DNA from: Oceanicaulis sp.
GTDB taxonomy: Bacteria > Pseudomonadota > Alphaproteobacteria > Caulobacterales > Maricaulaceae
NCBI GenBank assembly: GCA_040112665.1
Contig: CP157796.1
Location: 2,381,501 to 2,445,500 of the forward strand
Reading direction: 5' to 3'
DNA: 64,000 bases
Shown here: piece by piece, positions 1-8,623 of the stretch
Numbering within the stretch: position 1 is the first letter of the stretch
How the letters are laid out: each line of letters opens with the position of its first letter
The notes under the pieces: generated by a model
Told to the model about the DNA's origin: nothing
Database searches by the model: none
Seen by the model: the letters and a program-made list of their open reading frames with translations, nothing else
Translations under genes and position numbers: made by a program

Positions 1-647
1 CGCTGGTCGACGACTGGCGGCAGATCGTGATCGTGATCGCGATCCTGTCCATGGCGGTGGGCGCGTTCGGCGCGCTGATGCAGACCAACATCAAGCGCCT
101 GATGGGCTATTCCTCGATCGGCAATGTCGGCTACGCGCTCGTCGGCCTGGCCGCCGGCACCCAGCTCGGCGTCTGGTCGGTGCTCCTTTACATGACGCTC
201 TATGTCGTCGGCGTGGCCGGCGCGTTCGCGGTGATCCTGTCCATGCGCCGCGCCGAAGGCATGGTGGAGCGCATCGAGGATCTCGCCGGCGTCGCGCAGA
301 CCCGACCGGTGCTCGGCCTGTCGATGACCGCGCTGATGTTCTCGATCGGCGGCATGCCGTTCCTGGTGGGCTTCTTCGGCAAGCTGATGGTGTTCTACGC
401 CGCGGCCAGCGCGGGGCTGGTCTGGCTGGTGGTCGTCGCGCTGCTCTTCTCGGCGGTGTCGATCGCCTACTATCTGCGCGTCGTGAAGGTGATGTGGTTC
501 GACGAGCCCCAGGGCGAGTTCCAGCCCGCGCCGGGCGGGGTGGCCTTCGTGAGCCGCGCGGCGGGGCTTGCGACCGTGGCGCTGGTGCCGTTCGTGGCGA
601 TCCTGTTCGTGCAGGTGATCCGCGCGGGCGGCGGCATCGGCGGCTAG
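1..647 (+). CDS. nuoN: NADH-quinone oxidoreductase subunit N, C-terminal part
   Basis: This is the 3' end of a gene that begins upstream; the frame is open from base 3 and about 214 residues are visible. NuoN is an antiporter-like proton-pumping membrane subunit of respiratory complex I. The visible part is a string of hydrophobic helices. It includes the typical QTNIKRLMGYSSIGNVGY stretch at the start and SIGGMPFLVGFFGKLMVF further on, both characteristic of the NuoL/M/N family. The C-terminus ends in a last helix and a glycine-rich tail. birA follows four bases after the stop, so biotin ligase is probably transcribed from the nuo operon. Subunit N rather than L or M is inferred from the closeness to the NuoN C-terminus and the birA neighbour. 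Confidence 0.93.
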   Translation, partial: LVDDWRQIVIVIAILSMAVGAFGALMQTNIKRLMGYSSIGNVGYALVGLAAGTQLGVWSVLLYMTLYVVGVAGAFAVILSMRRAEGMVERIEDLAGVAQTRPVLGLSMTALMFSIGGMPFLVGFFGKLMVFYAAASAGLVWLVVVALLFSAVSIAYYLRVVKVMWFDEPQGEFQPAPGGVAFVSRAAGLATVALVPFVAILFVQVIRAGGGIGG

Positions 648-651
648 CGCT

Positions 652-1374
652 TTGCGCGTCGAGGTCTTCGACGAACTGGACTCCACCAACGAGGAGGCCA
701 AGCGCCGCGCCGCCTCCGGCGAGGCCGGCCCGCTCTGGATCATGGCCCGCGCGCAGACCGCAGGGCGCGGCCGCCGCGGCCGGGCCTGGACCAGCGCAGG
801 CGGCAATCTCTTCACTACAGGGCTCTACCGGCTCGACGCGACGCCGGCCGGGGCTGCGAACCTGTCTTTCGCCGCAGCGCTGGCGGTCGGCGATCTCGCC
901 GCCAGCGTGATCGATCCCGCGCTGGTGAAGCTCAAATGGCCCAACGACGTCCTGATCGGCGGGCGGAAGACTTCCGGCATTCTGCTTGAAAGCGGCGCGC
1001 ATCAGGCGGGCGGGCTGTGGCTGGCGGTCGGGATCGGGGTCAATCTCGCCCACCATCCCGAGGACTCCGAACGTCCCGCCACGGATTTCTCGGTCCACGG
1101 CGCGTCCCTGACGCCCGAAGCCGCGCTCGAGACCCTGTCCGGGCGCTTCGAGCACTGGCGTCTCCAGCACCAGCGCGAGGGCTTCGCCCCGCTCAGGCAG
1201 GCCTGGCTCTCCCGCGCGCACGGGCTGGGAGAGCGCTGCACGGTCAGGCTCGAAGGCGAGACGCTGGAAGGCGTGTTCGCGGACCTGGCCGAGGACGGTG
1301 CGCTGAGGCTTGATTTGCCCGGCGGCGGACGGCGCCTTATCTCGGCGGGCGACGTGTTTTTTCCGCAAGGGTGA
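652..1374 (+). CDS. birA: Biotin--[acetyl-CoA-carboxylase] ligase
   Basis: This 240-residue enzyme activates biotin with ATP and attaches it to the biotin carrier protein of acetyl-CoA carboxylase and related carboxylases. The biotin/ATP loop GRGRRGRAW lies at residues 38-46 and the catalytic KWPNDV at about 95-100, followed by [11 protein letters not shown]. There is no N-terminal winged-helix domain, so it is the short, non-DNA-binding class and should not act as the E. coli-type repressor. The start is TTG at 652, four bases after nuoN, with the conserved [11 protein letters not shown] segment directly after it. The nuoN-birA-coaX-rnj order is common in alphaproteobacteria. Its stop is followed by a palindromic repeat. 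Confidence 0.93.
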   Translation: MRVEVFDELDSTNEEAKRRAASGEAGPLWIMARAQTAGRGRRGRAWTSAGGNLFTTGLYRLDATPAGAANLSFAAALAVGDLAASVIDPALVKLKWPNDVLIGGRKTSGILLESGAHQAGGLWLAVGIGVNLAHHPEDSERPATDFSVHGASLTPEAALETLSGRFEHWRLQHQREGFAPLRQAWLSRAHGLGERCTVRLEGETLEGVFADLAEDGALRLDLPGGGRRLISAGDVFFPQG

Positions 1375-1387
1375 AGCCTTTGCGGCG

Positions 1388-1521
1388 CGCTTTTCCTCCC
1401 CCGTTCACGGGGGAGGGGGACCACGAAGTGGTGGAGGGGGGAGCGGCTCGCAGAACCGCCGCAATCCCCCCCTCCGTCCGCTACGCGGACACCTCCCCCG
1501 CAGGCGGGGGAGGAAAGAGCG
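1388..1521. repeat. GC-rich palindromic repeat element between birA and coaX
   Basis: About 134 bp form an overall inverted repeat with nested hairpins. The left arm holds a CCTCCCCC...GGGGGAGG hairpin (1395-1416) and a GACCAC...GTGGT hairpin. The right arm holds a GTCCGC...GCGGAC hairpin and a second CCTCCCCC...GGGGGAGG hairpin ending near 1514. The outer ends (CTTTTCCTCCCCC on the left; its near complement up to 1521 on the right) also pair. It resembles dispersed intergenic palindromes of Caulobacter-type genomes, and related copies lie at 58004-58160 and inside pdhC. The element has no stop in the coaX frame, so a GTG at 1371 is in frame with coaX through it. Confidence 0.8.
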
Positions 1522-1541
1522 TTGAGGATGAAGGAACGCCC

Positions 1542-2327
1542 ATGCTTCTCGCCATCGATTGCGGCAACACCAACACGCTCTTCGCCGTCCATGACGGGGC
1601 CGGCTGGCGGGCGCAGTGGCGCACCTCCACCCAGACCACCCGCACCGCGGACGAGTACGCGGTCTGGCTGAGCCAGCTTCTGCAGCTTCAGGACCTGTCG
1701 CTGAGAGACATCGAGAGCTGCGTGATTTCCACGGTGGTGCCCCAGTCGCTGTTCAATCTCAGAAACCTCGCCCGGCGCTATCTGGGCGGAGAGCCGATCG
1801 TGGTGGGAGAGCCGGGCGTCGATCTCGGCGTCAGCGTGAATCTGCGCCGTCCGTCCGAGGCGGGCGCGGACCGGCTTGTGAACGCGCTGGGCTGCCGGGT
1901 GAAATACGACGGCGCGCTGATCATCGTGGATTCAGGCACCGCGACAACGTTCGACGTGGTCAGCGCCGAGGGCGCGTTCGAGGGCGGGATCATCGCGCCG
2001 GGCATAAACCTCTCCATGCAGGCCCTGCACCAGGCCGCAGCCCGCCTGCCGCGCATCGCCATCGAAAAGCCCGACCGCGTCATGGGCACCGATACGGTCG
2101 GCGCGATGCAGTCGGGGGTGTTCTGGGGCTATATCGATCTCATCGACGGGCTTGTGACGCGGCTTAAAGCCGAGTACGGCCAGCCCATGACCGTCATCGC
2201 GACGGGCGGGGTCGCCTCTCTGTTCGAGGGCGCGGCCCGCACCATCGATCATTACGATCCCGACGTGACCATCAGGGGTCTTTACGAAGTCTGGCGGCGC
2301 AACGCGCCGGGAGCCCGCGCCGCGTGA
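1542..2327 (+). CDS. coaX: Type III pantothenate kinase
   Basis: This 261-residue enzyme phosphorylates pantothenate, the first step of coenzyme A synthesis. It belongs to the ASKHA fold class that does not respond to CoA feedback. Motifs are the N-terminal phosphate loop [14 protein letters not shown] (Asp6), [10 protein letters not shown] at about 108-117 and [11 protein letters not shown] at 130-140, then EGGIIAPG. The ATG at 1542 is chosen because [10 protein letters not shown] is the family's usual N-terminus. An in-frame GTG at 1371 would add 57 residues, most of them encoded by the palindromic repeat. The stop overlaps the rnj GTG start, so coaX and rnj are translationally coupled. Confidence 0.95.
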   Translation: MLLAIDCGNTNTLFAVHDGAGWRAQWRTSTQTTRTADEYAVWLSQLLQLQDLSLRDIESCVISTVVPQSLFNLRNLARRYLGGEPIVVGEPGVDLGVSVNLRRPSEAGADRLVNALGCRVKYDGALIIVDSGTATTFDVVSAEGAFEGGIIAPGINLSMQALHQAAARLPRIAIEKPDRVMGTDTVGAMQSGVFWGYIDLIDGLVTRLKAEYGQPMTVIATGGVASLFEGAARTIDHYDPDVTIRGLYEVWRRNAPGARAA

Positions 2328-4021
2328 GCAAGAAAAAGAACAAGCCCGCCGGAGACGAGACCGAGGCGCTGTATTTCGTGCCTCTGGGCGGATCCGGCGA
2401 GATCGGCATGAACCTCAACCTCTACGGCTACGGGCCGAGCGAGGAAGAGCGCACCTGGATCATCGTCGATTGCGGGGTCACCTTCGGCGATCTGACCACG
2501 CCGGGGGTGGACATCATCACCCCCGATCCGCGCTTCATCGAGGATCGCCGCCACCAGCTGGCCGGCATCGTGCTGACCCACGCTCATGAAGACCATATGG
2601 GCGCGGTCGCCCATCTGTGGCGCAGGCTGCGCTGTCCGATCTACGCCACGCCCTTCACCGCCTGGCTGATGCGCGACCGTCTGGCCGAGCACGGGCTTCT
2701 GGGCGAGGCCACGCTGATCGAGATCGGGCTGCACGACCGGTTCGAGATCGGCCCGTTCGACCTGCAGCTCGTCACCCTGACCCACTCCATCCCCGAGCCC
2801 AACGGGCTGATCGTGCGCACGCCCGCCGGGCTGGTGCTGCACACCGGGGACTGGAAGATCGATCCCGAGCCGCTGATCGGCGCCTCCACCGACGTCGCCG
2901 CCCTGGAGGCGGCCGGCGAGGAGGGGGTGATGGCGATGGTGTGCGATTCCACCAACGTCTTCACAGAAGGCGTGTCCGGCTCCGAGGCCGGGGTGCGCGA
3001 GAACCTCACCCGGCTGGTCGGCGAGTTCGACGGCAAGGTCGCCATCGCCGCCTTCGCCTCGAACGTCGCAAGGCTCGAGACCGCCATCAAGGCGGCCGAA
3101 GCCAACGGTCGCCGGGTCTGCCTGGTCGGCCGCTCCATGCACCGCATGACCAGCGCGGCCAAGGCGGTGGGCCTGCTCGCCGACGTGCAGCCTTTCGTGG
3201 AGGAAGAGGAGGCGGGCTACTTCCCCGCCGACAAGATCCTCTATCTGTGCACCGGCTCCCAGGGCGAGCCGCGCGCCGCGCTGTCGCGCATCGCCGAGGG
3301 AACGCACCGCAACGTCACGCTCGGCAAGGGCGATGCGGTGATCTTCTCCTCGCGCATCATTCCGGGCAATGAACGCGGCATTTTCGATCTGATGAACAAG
3401 CTCGCCGGTCAGGGCGTGCAGATCGTCACCGAGAAGGACGAGCACATCCACGTCTCCGGCCATCCCTGCCGCGACGAGCTCGCCCAGATGTACGCCTGGG
3501 CCAAGCCCAACGTGGCGATCCCGGTGCATGGCGAGCTGCGCCACCTGAAGGAACACGCCGCCTACGCCAGGACCCTGCAGGTGCCCCACGCGCTGGCGCC
3601 CTTCAACGGCGCGGTGGTGCGGATCACCAAACAGGGCGCGTCCATCGTCGACGAAGCGCCGGCCGGCCGGCTGCACGTGGACGGCAATTTCATCGTCGCC
3701 GCGGACGCCGAATCCATCAAGGAGCGCCGCAGGCTGGCCGCCTCGGGGCACGTCACCGTGGCCGCGGTCGTCTCCGGCGGCGATCTCGTCGGCGATGTCG
3801 ACATCCGCTTCATGGGCGTGCCGGAAAGCCACGAATACGATCTCGACGACTTCTTCGACGATCTCGCCCGCGCCGCCGAGGACGCCTTCAAGCGCCTGGG
3901 CAAGAAGGACCGGCGCGACGAGGACGCCATCGAGGAAGCGCTGCGCCGCGCGGTGCGCCGCGAGGCCAATCGCGTCTGGGGCAAGAAGCCCCATGTCGAA
4001 GCCGTCGTGCTGAGCGTCTAA
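2324..4021 (+). CDS. rnj: Ribonuclease J (metallo-beta-lactamase family)
   Basis: This 565-residue cytoplasmic enzyme cuts and trims mRNA with combined endonuclease and 5'-3' exonuclease activity. The beta-lactamase zinc motif HAHEDH is at residues 86-91 ([12 protein letters not shown]). The beta-CASP region follows, with CDSTNVF and [20 protein letters not shown], then [15 protein letters not shown] and [15 protein letters not shown]-terminal domain of about 100 residues completes the normal length. The start is GTG at 2324, overlapping the coaX stop by four bases. Alphaproteobacteria generally carry a single RNase J beside RNase E; no second copy is visible here. Whether it matures 16S or 23S rRNA in this organism cannot be read from the sequence. 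Confidence 0.95.
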   Translation: MSKKKNKPAGDETEALYFVPLGGSGEIGMNLNLYGYGPSEEERTWIIVDCGVTFGDLTTPGVDIITPDPRFIEDRRHQLAGIVLTHAHEDHMGAVAHLWRRLRCPIYATPFTAWLMRDRLAEHGLLGEATLIEIGLHDRFEIGPFDLQLVTLTHSIPEPNGLIVRTPAGLVLHTGDWKIDPEPLIGASTDVAALEAAGEEGVMAMVCDSTNVFTEGVSGSEAGVRENLTRLVGEFDGKVAIAAFASNVARLETAIKAAEANGRRVCLVGRSMHRMTSAAKAVGLLADVQPFVEEEEAGYFPADKILYLCTGSQGEPRAALSRIAEGTHRNVTLGKGDAVIFSSRIIPGNERGIFDLMNKLAGQGVQIVTEKDEHIHVSGHPCRDELAQMYAWAKPNVAIPVHGELRHLKEHAAYARTLQVPHALAPFNGAVVRITKQGASIVDEAPAGRLHVDGNFIVAADAESIKERRRLAASGHVTVAAVVSGGDLVGDVDIRFMGVPESHEYDLDDFFDDLARAAEDAFKRLGKKDRRDEDAIEEALRRAVRREANRVWGKKPHVEAVVLSV

Positions 4022-4053
4022 CCGGCGCTTGAGTGCGTGAAAGGAGCCCGAAG

Positions 4054-4494
4054 ATGAAGATCGGCCGCCTCAACCATGTCGGCGTCGCCACCCCCGACGT
4101 CGAAGCCGCCGCCAAGGTCTACGCCGAGCTTTACGGCGCGACCGACGCGACGCCTGCGAAGACGTTCGCCCATCTCGGGGTGAAGGTGATTTTCGTCACC
4201 GTGCCCAACATGCAGATCGAGCTGATCGAGCCGGCCGGCGAAGGTTCGCCGATCCACAAATTCCTCGAAAAGAACCCCAAGGGCGGCCAGCACCATATGT
4301 GCTTCGAAGTGCCCGACATCATACAGGCCCGTGACGCGATGAAAGCGCGCGGCGCGACTGTTCTCGGCACCGGCGAGCCCTATATCGGAGCGCACGGCGT
4401 GCCGGTCATTTTCGTCCATCCCAAGGACACCGGCGGCGTGCTGATCGAGCTGATGCAGGACCCGCAGGTCCGTCTGGGGGAGGGTGGAGATTGA
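4054..4494 (+). CDS. mce: Methylmalonyl-CoA epimerase
   Basis: This small glyoxalase/VOC-fold enzyme (146 residues) interconverts the (R) and (S) forms of methylmalonyl-CoA, feeding propionyl-CoA breakdown into succinyl-CoA. The family start KIGRLNHVGVATPD supplies a metal-binding His. A second His lies in GGQHHMCFEVPDI and a metal Glu in GVLIELMQ at the end. The ATG at 4054 follows an AAGGAG at 4041-4046; a GTG at 4033 would add seven unconserved residues. It sits between rnj and a DUF1467 gene, a usual alphaproteobacterial order. The methylmalonyl-CoA mutase itself is not in the window. Confidence 0.93.
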   Translation: MKIGRLNHVGVATPDVEAAAKVYAELYGATDATPAKTFAHLGVKVIFVTVPNMQIELIEPAGEGSPIHKFLEKNPKGGQHHMCFEVPDIIQARDAMKARGATVLGTGEPYIGAHGVPVIFVHPKDTGGVLIELMQDPQVRLGEGGD

Positions 4495-4874
4495 GCGCCG
4501 CTGCGAGCCCTACCCCGCTGTTCCGATGGCTCGGTCTGGTCCTGGGCGGAACCGCCTTCCTGCTCTGGGTCGCCCAGCTTTTCCTGCCTGATGCGGGCGT
4601 CGGCTTCGTCACCGGGATCGTGGTCTATCTGATCGTGTGGTGGATGGTGTTCTTCACCGTCCTGCCGCTGCGCGTCACCGGCCAGCACGAGACCGGAGAG
4701 GTCGTGCCCGGCTCCGAACCCGGCGCGCCGTCAGACCCGCGCCTGAAATACAAGCTCGCCCTGACCAGCGTCATCGCGGCGGGTCTGTGGCTGGTCTATT
4801 TCGTGCTGTTCGAGTTCGAACTGGTGAGCCTCGACATGATCCCGATGGGGCCGAGCTTTCCGGCCGAGGGGTAG
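4491..4874 (+). CDS. DUF1467 family membrane protein
   Basis: This 127-residue protein has two predicted membrane helices, about residues 10-50 (containing VYLIVWWMVFFTVLPLRVTG) and about 83-107. Between them is a short hydrophilic loop with GSEPGAPSDPRLKYK. The pattern matches the DUF1467 family, which in alphaproteobacteria sits between the mce and proS genes; its function is not known. The start is TTG at 4491, overlapping the mce stop by four bases, and no better ATG exists upstream of the first helix. It is probably cotranscribed with mce. Confidence 0.82.
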   Translation: MSAAASPTPLFRWLGLVLGGTAFLLWVAQLFLPDAGVGFVTGIVVYLIVWWMVFFTVLPLRVTGQHETGEVVPGSEPGAPSDPRLKYKLALTSVIAAGLWLVYFVLFEFELVSLDMIPMGPSFPAEG

Positions 4875-4956
4875 GGCGCTTGCAACCGCCCGCAGGCGCG
4901 GTCTAAGTCATCACAGATGACAACGCCGCAACCCGGCCCGCTCCCCGAGACCCCTC

Positions 4957-6288
4957 ATGCGCCTGTCCCGCTTCTTCCTGCCTGTCCTTAAGGAAACTCC
5001 GGCCGAGGCGCAGATCGTCTCGCACCGGCTGATGCTGCGCGCGGGCATGATCCGCCAGGAGGCGGCGGGCATCTACGCCTGGCTGCCGCTGGGCCACCGG
5101 GTGCTGAAAAAGATCGAGGGCGTCGTCCGCGAGGAGCAGGACCGGGCCGGCGCGATCGAGATGCTGATGCCCACGCTTCAGCCCGCCGATCTGTGGCGCG
5201 AGAGCGGCCGGTATGACGGCTACGGCAAGGAGATGCTGCGCATCGTCGACCGCCATGAGCGCGACCTTCTGTACGGACCGACGAACGAGGAGATGATCAC
5301 CGAGATCTTCCGCTCCTATGCGCGGTCCTACAAGGACCTGCCGAAGATCCTCTACCACATCCAGTGGAAGTTCCGTGACGAGATCCGCCCCCGCTTCGGC
5401 GTGATGCGCGGCCGCGAGTTCCTGATGAAGGACGCCTATTCCTTCGATCTGGACGAGGCCGGCGCGCGGGCGAGCTATAACCGGATGTTCGTGGCGTATC
5501 TGAACACCTTCGCGCGGATGGGGCTGAAAGCGGTGCCGATGCGCGCCGACACCGGCCCGATCGGCGGCGATCTCAGCCATGAATTCATCATCCTGGCCGA
5601 AACCGGCGAGAGCGAGGTGTTCTGCGACGCGCAGCTGGTCGAGATGGGCGCGCCGGGCCTGGATATCGATTTCGACGGCGATCTTCAGCCGATCGTGGAC
5701 GAGCGCACCGCGCTTTACGCCGCGACAGACGAGATGCACGAGCCCGGCCGCTTCGAGGCCGAAGTGCCCGCCGAACGCCGGCTGAGCGCGCGCGGCATCG
5801 AGGTCGGCCATATCTTCTATTTCGCCGACAAGTACTCGAGGCCCATGGGCGCGAAGGTCGCCCATCCCGACGGGACCGAGCGGGAGATCCACATGGGCTC
5901 GTACGGGGTGGGCGTGTCCCGGCTCATGGGGGCGATCATCGAGGCCCATCACGACGAGAACGGCGTGATCTGGCCCGAAGCCGTCGCGCCCTTCGGCGCA
6001 GGGATCATCAACCTCAAGCCCGGCGACGATCAGACCGACACCGCCTGTCAGGGCGCCTATGAAGCGCTGTCGCTGGCCGGCCGCGAGCCGCTCTATGACG
6101 ACACGTCCGAACGCGCCGGGGCGAAATTCGCCACCATGGACCTGATCGGCCTGCCCTATCAGCTGATCCTGGGCCCGCGCGGGGTGAAGGAGGGCAAGGC
6201 CGAGGTGAAGATCCGCAAGACCGGCGAGCGCCACGAGCTCTCCATCGAGGACGCCGTGGCCCGGCTCGCCGAGGGCGCGTTCTCGTGA
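4957..6288 (+). CDS. proS: Proline--tRNA ligase, short alphaproteobacterial type
   Basis: This class II synthetase charges tRNA-Pro. At 443 residues it is the short form that lacks the large editing insertion between motifs 2 and 3. Motif 2 is [17 protein letters not shown] at 139-155. [12 protein letters not shown] and [14 protein letters not shown] follow the family pattern, and motif 3 contains [16 protein letters not shown]-terminal anticodon-binding domain ends the protein. The 82-base gap before it holds a possible promoter (TTGCAA 4880-4885, TAAGTC 4904-4909, 18-bp spacing), so it may be transcribed independently of mce. The stop overlaps the lolC GTG start. Confidence 0.96.
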   Translation: MRLSRFFLPVLKETPAEAQIVSHRLMLRAGMIRQEAAGIYAWLPLGHRVLKKIEGVVREEQDRAGAIEMLMPTLQPADLWRESGRYDGYGKEMLRIVDRHERDLLYGPTNEEMITEIFRSYARSYKDLPKILYHIQWKFRDEIRPRFGVMRGREFLMKDAYSFDLDEAGARASYNRMFVAYLNTFARMGLKAVPMRADTGPIGGDLSHEFIILAETGESEVFCDAQLVEMGAPGLDIDFDGDLQPIVDERTALYAATDEMHEPGRFEAEVPAERRLSARGIEVGHIFYFADKYSRPMGAKVAHPDGTEREIHMGSYGVGVSRLMGAIIEAHHDENGVIWPEAVAPFGAGIINLKPGDDQTDTACQGAYEALSLAGREPLYDDTSERAGAKFATMDLIGLPYQLILGPRGVKEGKAEVKIRKTGERHELSIEDAVARLAEGAFS

Positions 6289-7604
6289 GCGCGGCCGCCC
6301 GCAAGGCCGACGGCGCGCCGCCGTTTTCCGGGTTCGAGTTCCTGCTCGCCTGGCGGTATCTGCGCGCGCGGCGCAAGCAGGGCGGCGTCACCCTGATCTC
6401 CATCATCTCGTTTGTCGGCATCATGCTGGCGGTGACCGCGCTCATCGCGGTGATGAGCGTGATGAACGGCTTCCGGCACGAGCTTCTGACCCGGCTTCTG
6501 GGCGTTCAGCCCCATGTCTATGTCTACCTGCCCCAGGGCGAGGACATCGACGCGGGCGCGTTCGCCGACCAGATCCGGGATCTGCCCGGCGTGCGCCAGG
6601 CGGGCCCCGTGGCGGTCGGACAGGCGCTGGTCACATCGGGCCGCGCCGCCGCCTTCGCCCAGGTCGCGGGCGTCCGCGCTGAAGACCTCGCGCGCTTCGA
6701 TCTCGTCACCGGCGCGAACGGCGCGGACGAGGCGGGCGGCGGGATCGTGCAGGGCTCTGTCGCAGGCTTCGGAGAAGGCCGGCGCGGCGGCGACGAGATC
6801 GTCATCGGCTCGGCCATGGCCGGCCAGCTCGGGGTGAGGGCGGGCGACCAGGTCACCCTCGTCAGCCCGCGCGGCGCGCAGACGGCGCTGGGGACCACGC
6901 CGCGCTCGAAAGCCTATACGGTCGGTGCGATCATCACCGTGGGCGTGCAGGATCTCGACCAGATCCTCGTCTACATGCCGATCGAGCAGGCCGCCCTGTT
7001 CTTCAACCGGCCCGAGAACGGCGACTATATCGACGTGCGCATCGCGAACCCCGACGATCCGGATCCGGTGAAGGACGCGATCCGCGAGATCGCGCCGCAG
7101 AACACGCTGGTCTTCGACTGGCGCAGGCAGAACGAGGCGTTCTGGCGGGCGCTGCAGGTCGAGCGCGTGGCAATGCGGCTGATCCTGATGATCATCGTGC
7201 TGATCGCGGCGATGAACATCATCTCCGGCCTCGTGATGCTCGTGAAGAACAAGACCCGCGACATCGCGGTCCTGAGAACCATGGGCGCGAGCCGGGGCTC
7301 GGTGATGCGCATCTTTCTCATCTCCGGCGCGGCTGTCGGCGTGCTGGGCACGCTGGCGGGCATCGTGCTGGGACTGCTGTTCGTGGTCTTCATCGGACCG
7401 ATCCAGGATTTCGTGAGCTGGGCCAGCGGCGGGCCGGTCTTCGACCCCAGCGTCTATTCGCTCTACCGCCTGCCGGCGCGTCCCGACTGGGGCGAGGTGG
7501 CGTTCGTCGCCTTCTGGGGCTTCTTCACCGCGCTATTGGCCACCCTGCCGCCGAGCTGGCGGGCGGGCCGCATCGATCCGGTGGAGGCGCTGCGCTATGA
7601 GTGA
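6285..7604 (+). CDS. lolC: Lipoprotein-releasing ABC transporter permease
   Basis: This 439-residue inner-membrane permease works with LolD to release outer-membrane lipoproteins to the periplasmic carrier LolA. It has one N-terminal helix (about 35-60) in the [21 protein letters not shown] context and a large periplasmic domain. Three C-terminal helices form the FtsX-like permease domain, with [26 protein letters not shown] and a terminal [14 protein letters not shown]. Only one permease gene is present, so it probably works as a LolF-type homodimer rather than a LolC/LolE pair. GTG start overlaps the proS stop and lolD overlaps the end, indicating tight coupling. Confidence 0.95.
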   Translation: MSAAARKADGAPPFSGFEFLLAWRYLRARRKQGGVTLISIISFVGIMLAVTALIAVMSVMNGFRHELLTRLLGVQPHVYVYLPQGEDIDAGAFADQIRDLPGVRQAGPVAVGQALVTSGRAAAFAQVAGVRAEDLARFDLVTGANGADEAGGGIVQGSVAGFGEGRRGGDEIVIGSAMAGQLGVRAGDQVTLVSPRGAQTALGTTPRSKAYTVGAIITVGVQDLDQILVYMPIEQAALFFNRPENGDYIDVRIANPDDPDPVKDAIREIAPQNTLVFDWRRQNEAFWRALQVERVAMRLILMIIVLIAAMNIISGLVMLVKNKTRDIAVLRTMGASRGSVMRIFLISGAAVGVLGTLAGIVLGLLFVVFIGPIQDFVSWASGGPVFDPSVYSLYRLPARPDWGEVAFVAFWGFFTALLATLPPSWRAGRIDPVEALRYE

Positions 7605-8298
7605 TCCAGCGCTGTCGATCCGGGGGCTGACCCGGACCTATCAGACCGAAGGCGAAGCGTTGACCGTGCTCGCCGAGGCCGATCTCGACCTCTATCCCGG
7701 CGAGCTCGTCGGGCTGGTCGGGCCTTCAGGATCGGGCAAGTCCTCGCTGCTGCACGCTGCGGCGCTTCTGGAAAAGCCCACCGCAGGGCAGGTCTTCATC
7801 GGAGGGCGGGACGGGCTGACCCTGTCTGAAGGCGAGCGTACGGCGCTGCGCCGGCGAGAGATCGGCTTCGTCTACCAGTTCCATCATCTGCTGCCCGAAC
7901 TCGACGCGCTCGATAACGTCGCGCTGCCTCGGCTGATCGCCGGGGCGTCGCCGAAAGAGGCGCGGGCGGATGCGCGTGAACGGCTGGTTTCTCTGGGCCT
8001 GGAAGGCCGGCTCACCCATCGGCCGGGCCAGCTGTCGGGCGGCGAGCAGCAGCGCGTGGCGATCGCGCGGGCGCTGGTGAACCGGCCCTCGATCCTGCTC
8101 GCCGACGAGCCCACCGGAAACCTCGACCCGGCCACCTCCGACCAGGTCTTCGCCGCGCTCGGCGCAGCCTGCCGGGAGGCCGGCGCTGCGGCGCTGGTGG
8201 CCACCCACAACATCGCGCTCGCCGAGCGCATGGACCGGGTGGTGACGCTGTCGGAAGGCCGTATCGTGCCCTGGACCGAAGGCGCGGCGGCGGGCTGA
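7597..8298 (+). CDS. lolD: Lipoprotein-releasing system ATP-binding protein LolD
   Basis: This 233-residue ABC ATPase powers lipoprotein release from the inner membrane. Walker A is GPSGSGKSS (about 42-50). The Q-loop region is IGFVYQFHHLLPELDALDNV, the signature is LSGGEQQRVAIARAL, Walker B is ILLADEPTGNLDP, and the switch His lies in VATHN. FQFHHLLPEL-type Q-loops are typical of LolD/MacB-type ATPases. The ATG at 7597 lies eight bases inside the end of lolC. It is the last gene of the run before an intergenic region with an SOS-type promoter. Confidence 0.96.
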   Translation: MSDPALSIRGLTRTYQTEGEALTVLAEADLDLYPGELVGLVGPSGSGKSSLLHAAALLEKPTAGQVFIGGRDGLTLSEGERTALRRREIGFVYQFHHLLPELDALDNVALPRLIAGASPKEARADARERLVSLGLEGRLTHRPGQLSGGEQQRVAIARALVNRPSILLADEPTGNLDPATSDQVFAALGAACREAGAAALVATHNIALAERMDRVVTLSEGRIVPWTEGAAAG

Positions 8299-8365
8299 GC
8301 GCCGGGCGGAACGTAATCAGAACGCATTGATCGGCTTGCGCTTTTCCACAAGCGAATCATTTTGC

Positions 8366-8394
8366 TTGACGAGCGGAACAAAAGGCGAAAACAT
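8366..8394 (+). promoter_or_regulatory. Putative SOS promoter with LexA box upstream of the SidA-like gene
   Basis: A -35-like TTGACG lies at 8366-8371. A LexA-type box GAAC-N7-GAAA (8376-8390) fills the space between it and a weak -10-like AAACAT at 8389-8394. The same GAAC-N7-GAAA variant occurs in front of lexA in this window (32724-32738). The alphaproteobacterial LexA consensus is GTTC-N7-GTTC on either strand, so this site has one mismatch. A GANTC methylation site (GAATC) lies at 8354-8358 just upstream. Confidence 0.6.
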
Positions 8395-8454
8395 GCAACG
8401 GAACAAAGCAGAAACGGCTGCGATCCGTCGCAGCCCTCGCCAAGGAGTTCCGCC

Positions 8455-8547
8455 ATGCGCAATCTCGTCGAAGACCTCACCTCCGCCGCCGTGATCGTCG
8501 GCTTCATCACCGTCGCGCTGTCCATCTTCGCCGCAGTCGGCGGCTGA
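8455..8547 (+). CDS. sidA: Small SidA-like single-span membrane peptide (30 aa)
   Basis: The open frame encodes 30 residues: a short polar N-terminus MRNLVEDLTS and then one hydrophobic helix (AAVIVGFITVALSIFAAVGG). AAGGAG at 8442-8447 is well placed for the ATG at 8455. Size, topology and a LexA-boxed promoter match SidA, the 29-residue SOS-induced division inhibitor of Caulobacter, which acts on FtsW/FtsN in the inner membrane. As I recall, Caulobacter sidA also lies beside dnaE. That it is this orthologue is inference. An in-frame ATG at 8362 gives a longer frame, but it starts inside the promoter and lacks a ribosome site. Confidence 0.65.
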   Translation: MRNLVEDLTSAAVIVGFITVALSIFAAVGG

Positions 8548-8623
8548 ACCCGGCCGCCCGGACCGGTAGACTGACCCCCGGTTCGAATCGAGCGCAGGCG
8601 AGGGCGCCTGCATGGAGCGGAGC

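Noticed and set aside
1388..1521. CRISPR or insertion sequence for the GC-rich repeat
   Set aside because: No repeat-spacer units, no transposase and no clear target duplication; the pattern is a single nested palindrome.
8362..8454. Longer version of the SidA-like frame from 8362
   Set aside because: Those codons overlap the -35/LexA region, have no ribosome site and encode a polar, unconserved-looking segment; ATG 8455 has AAGGAG.
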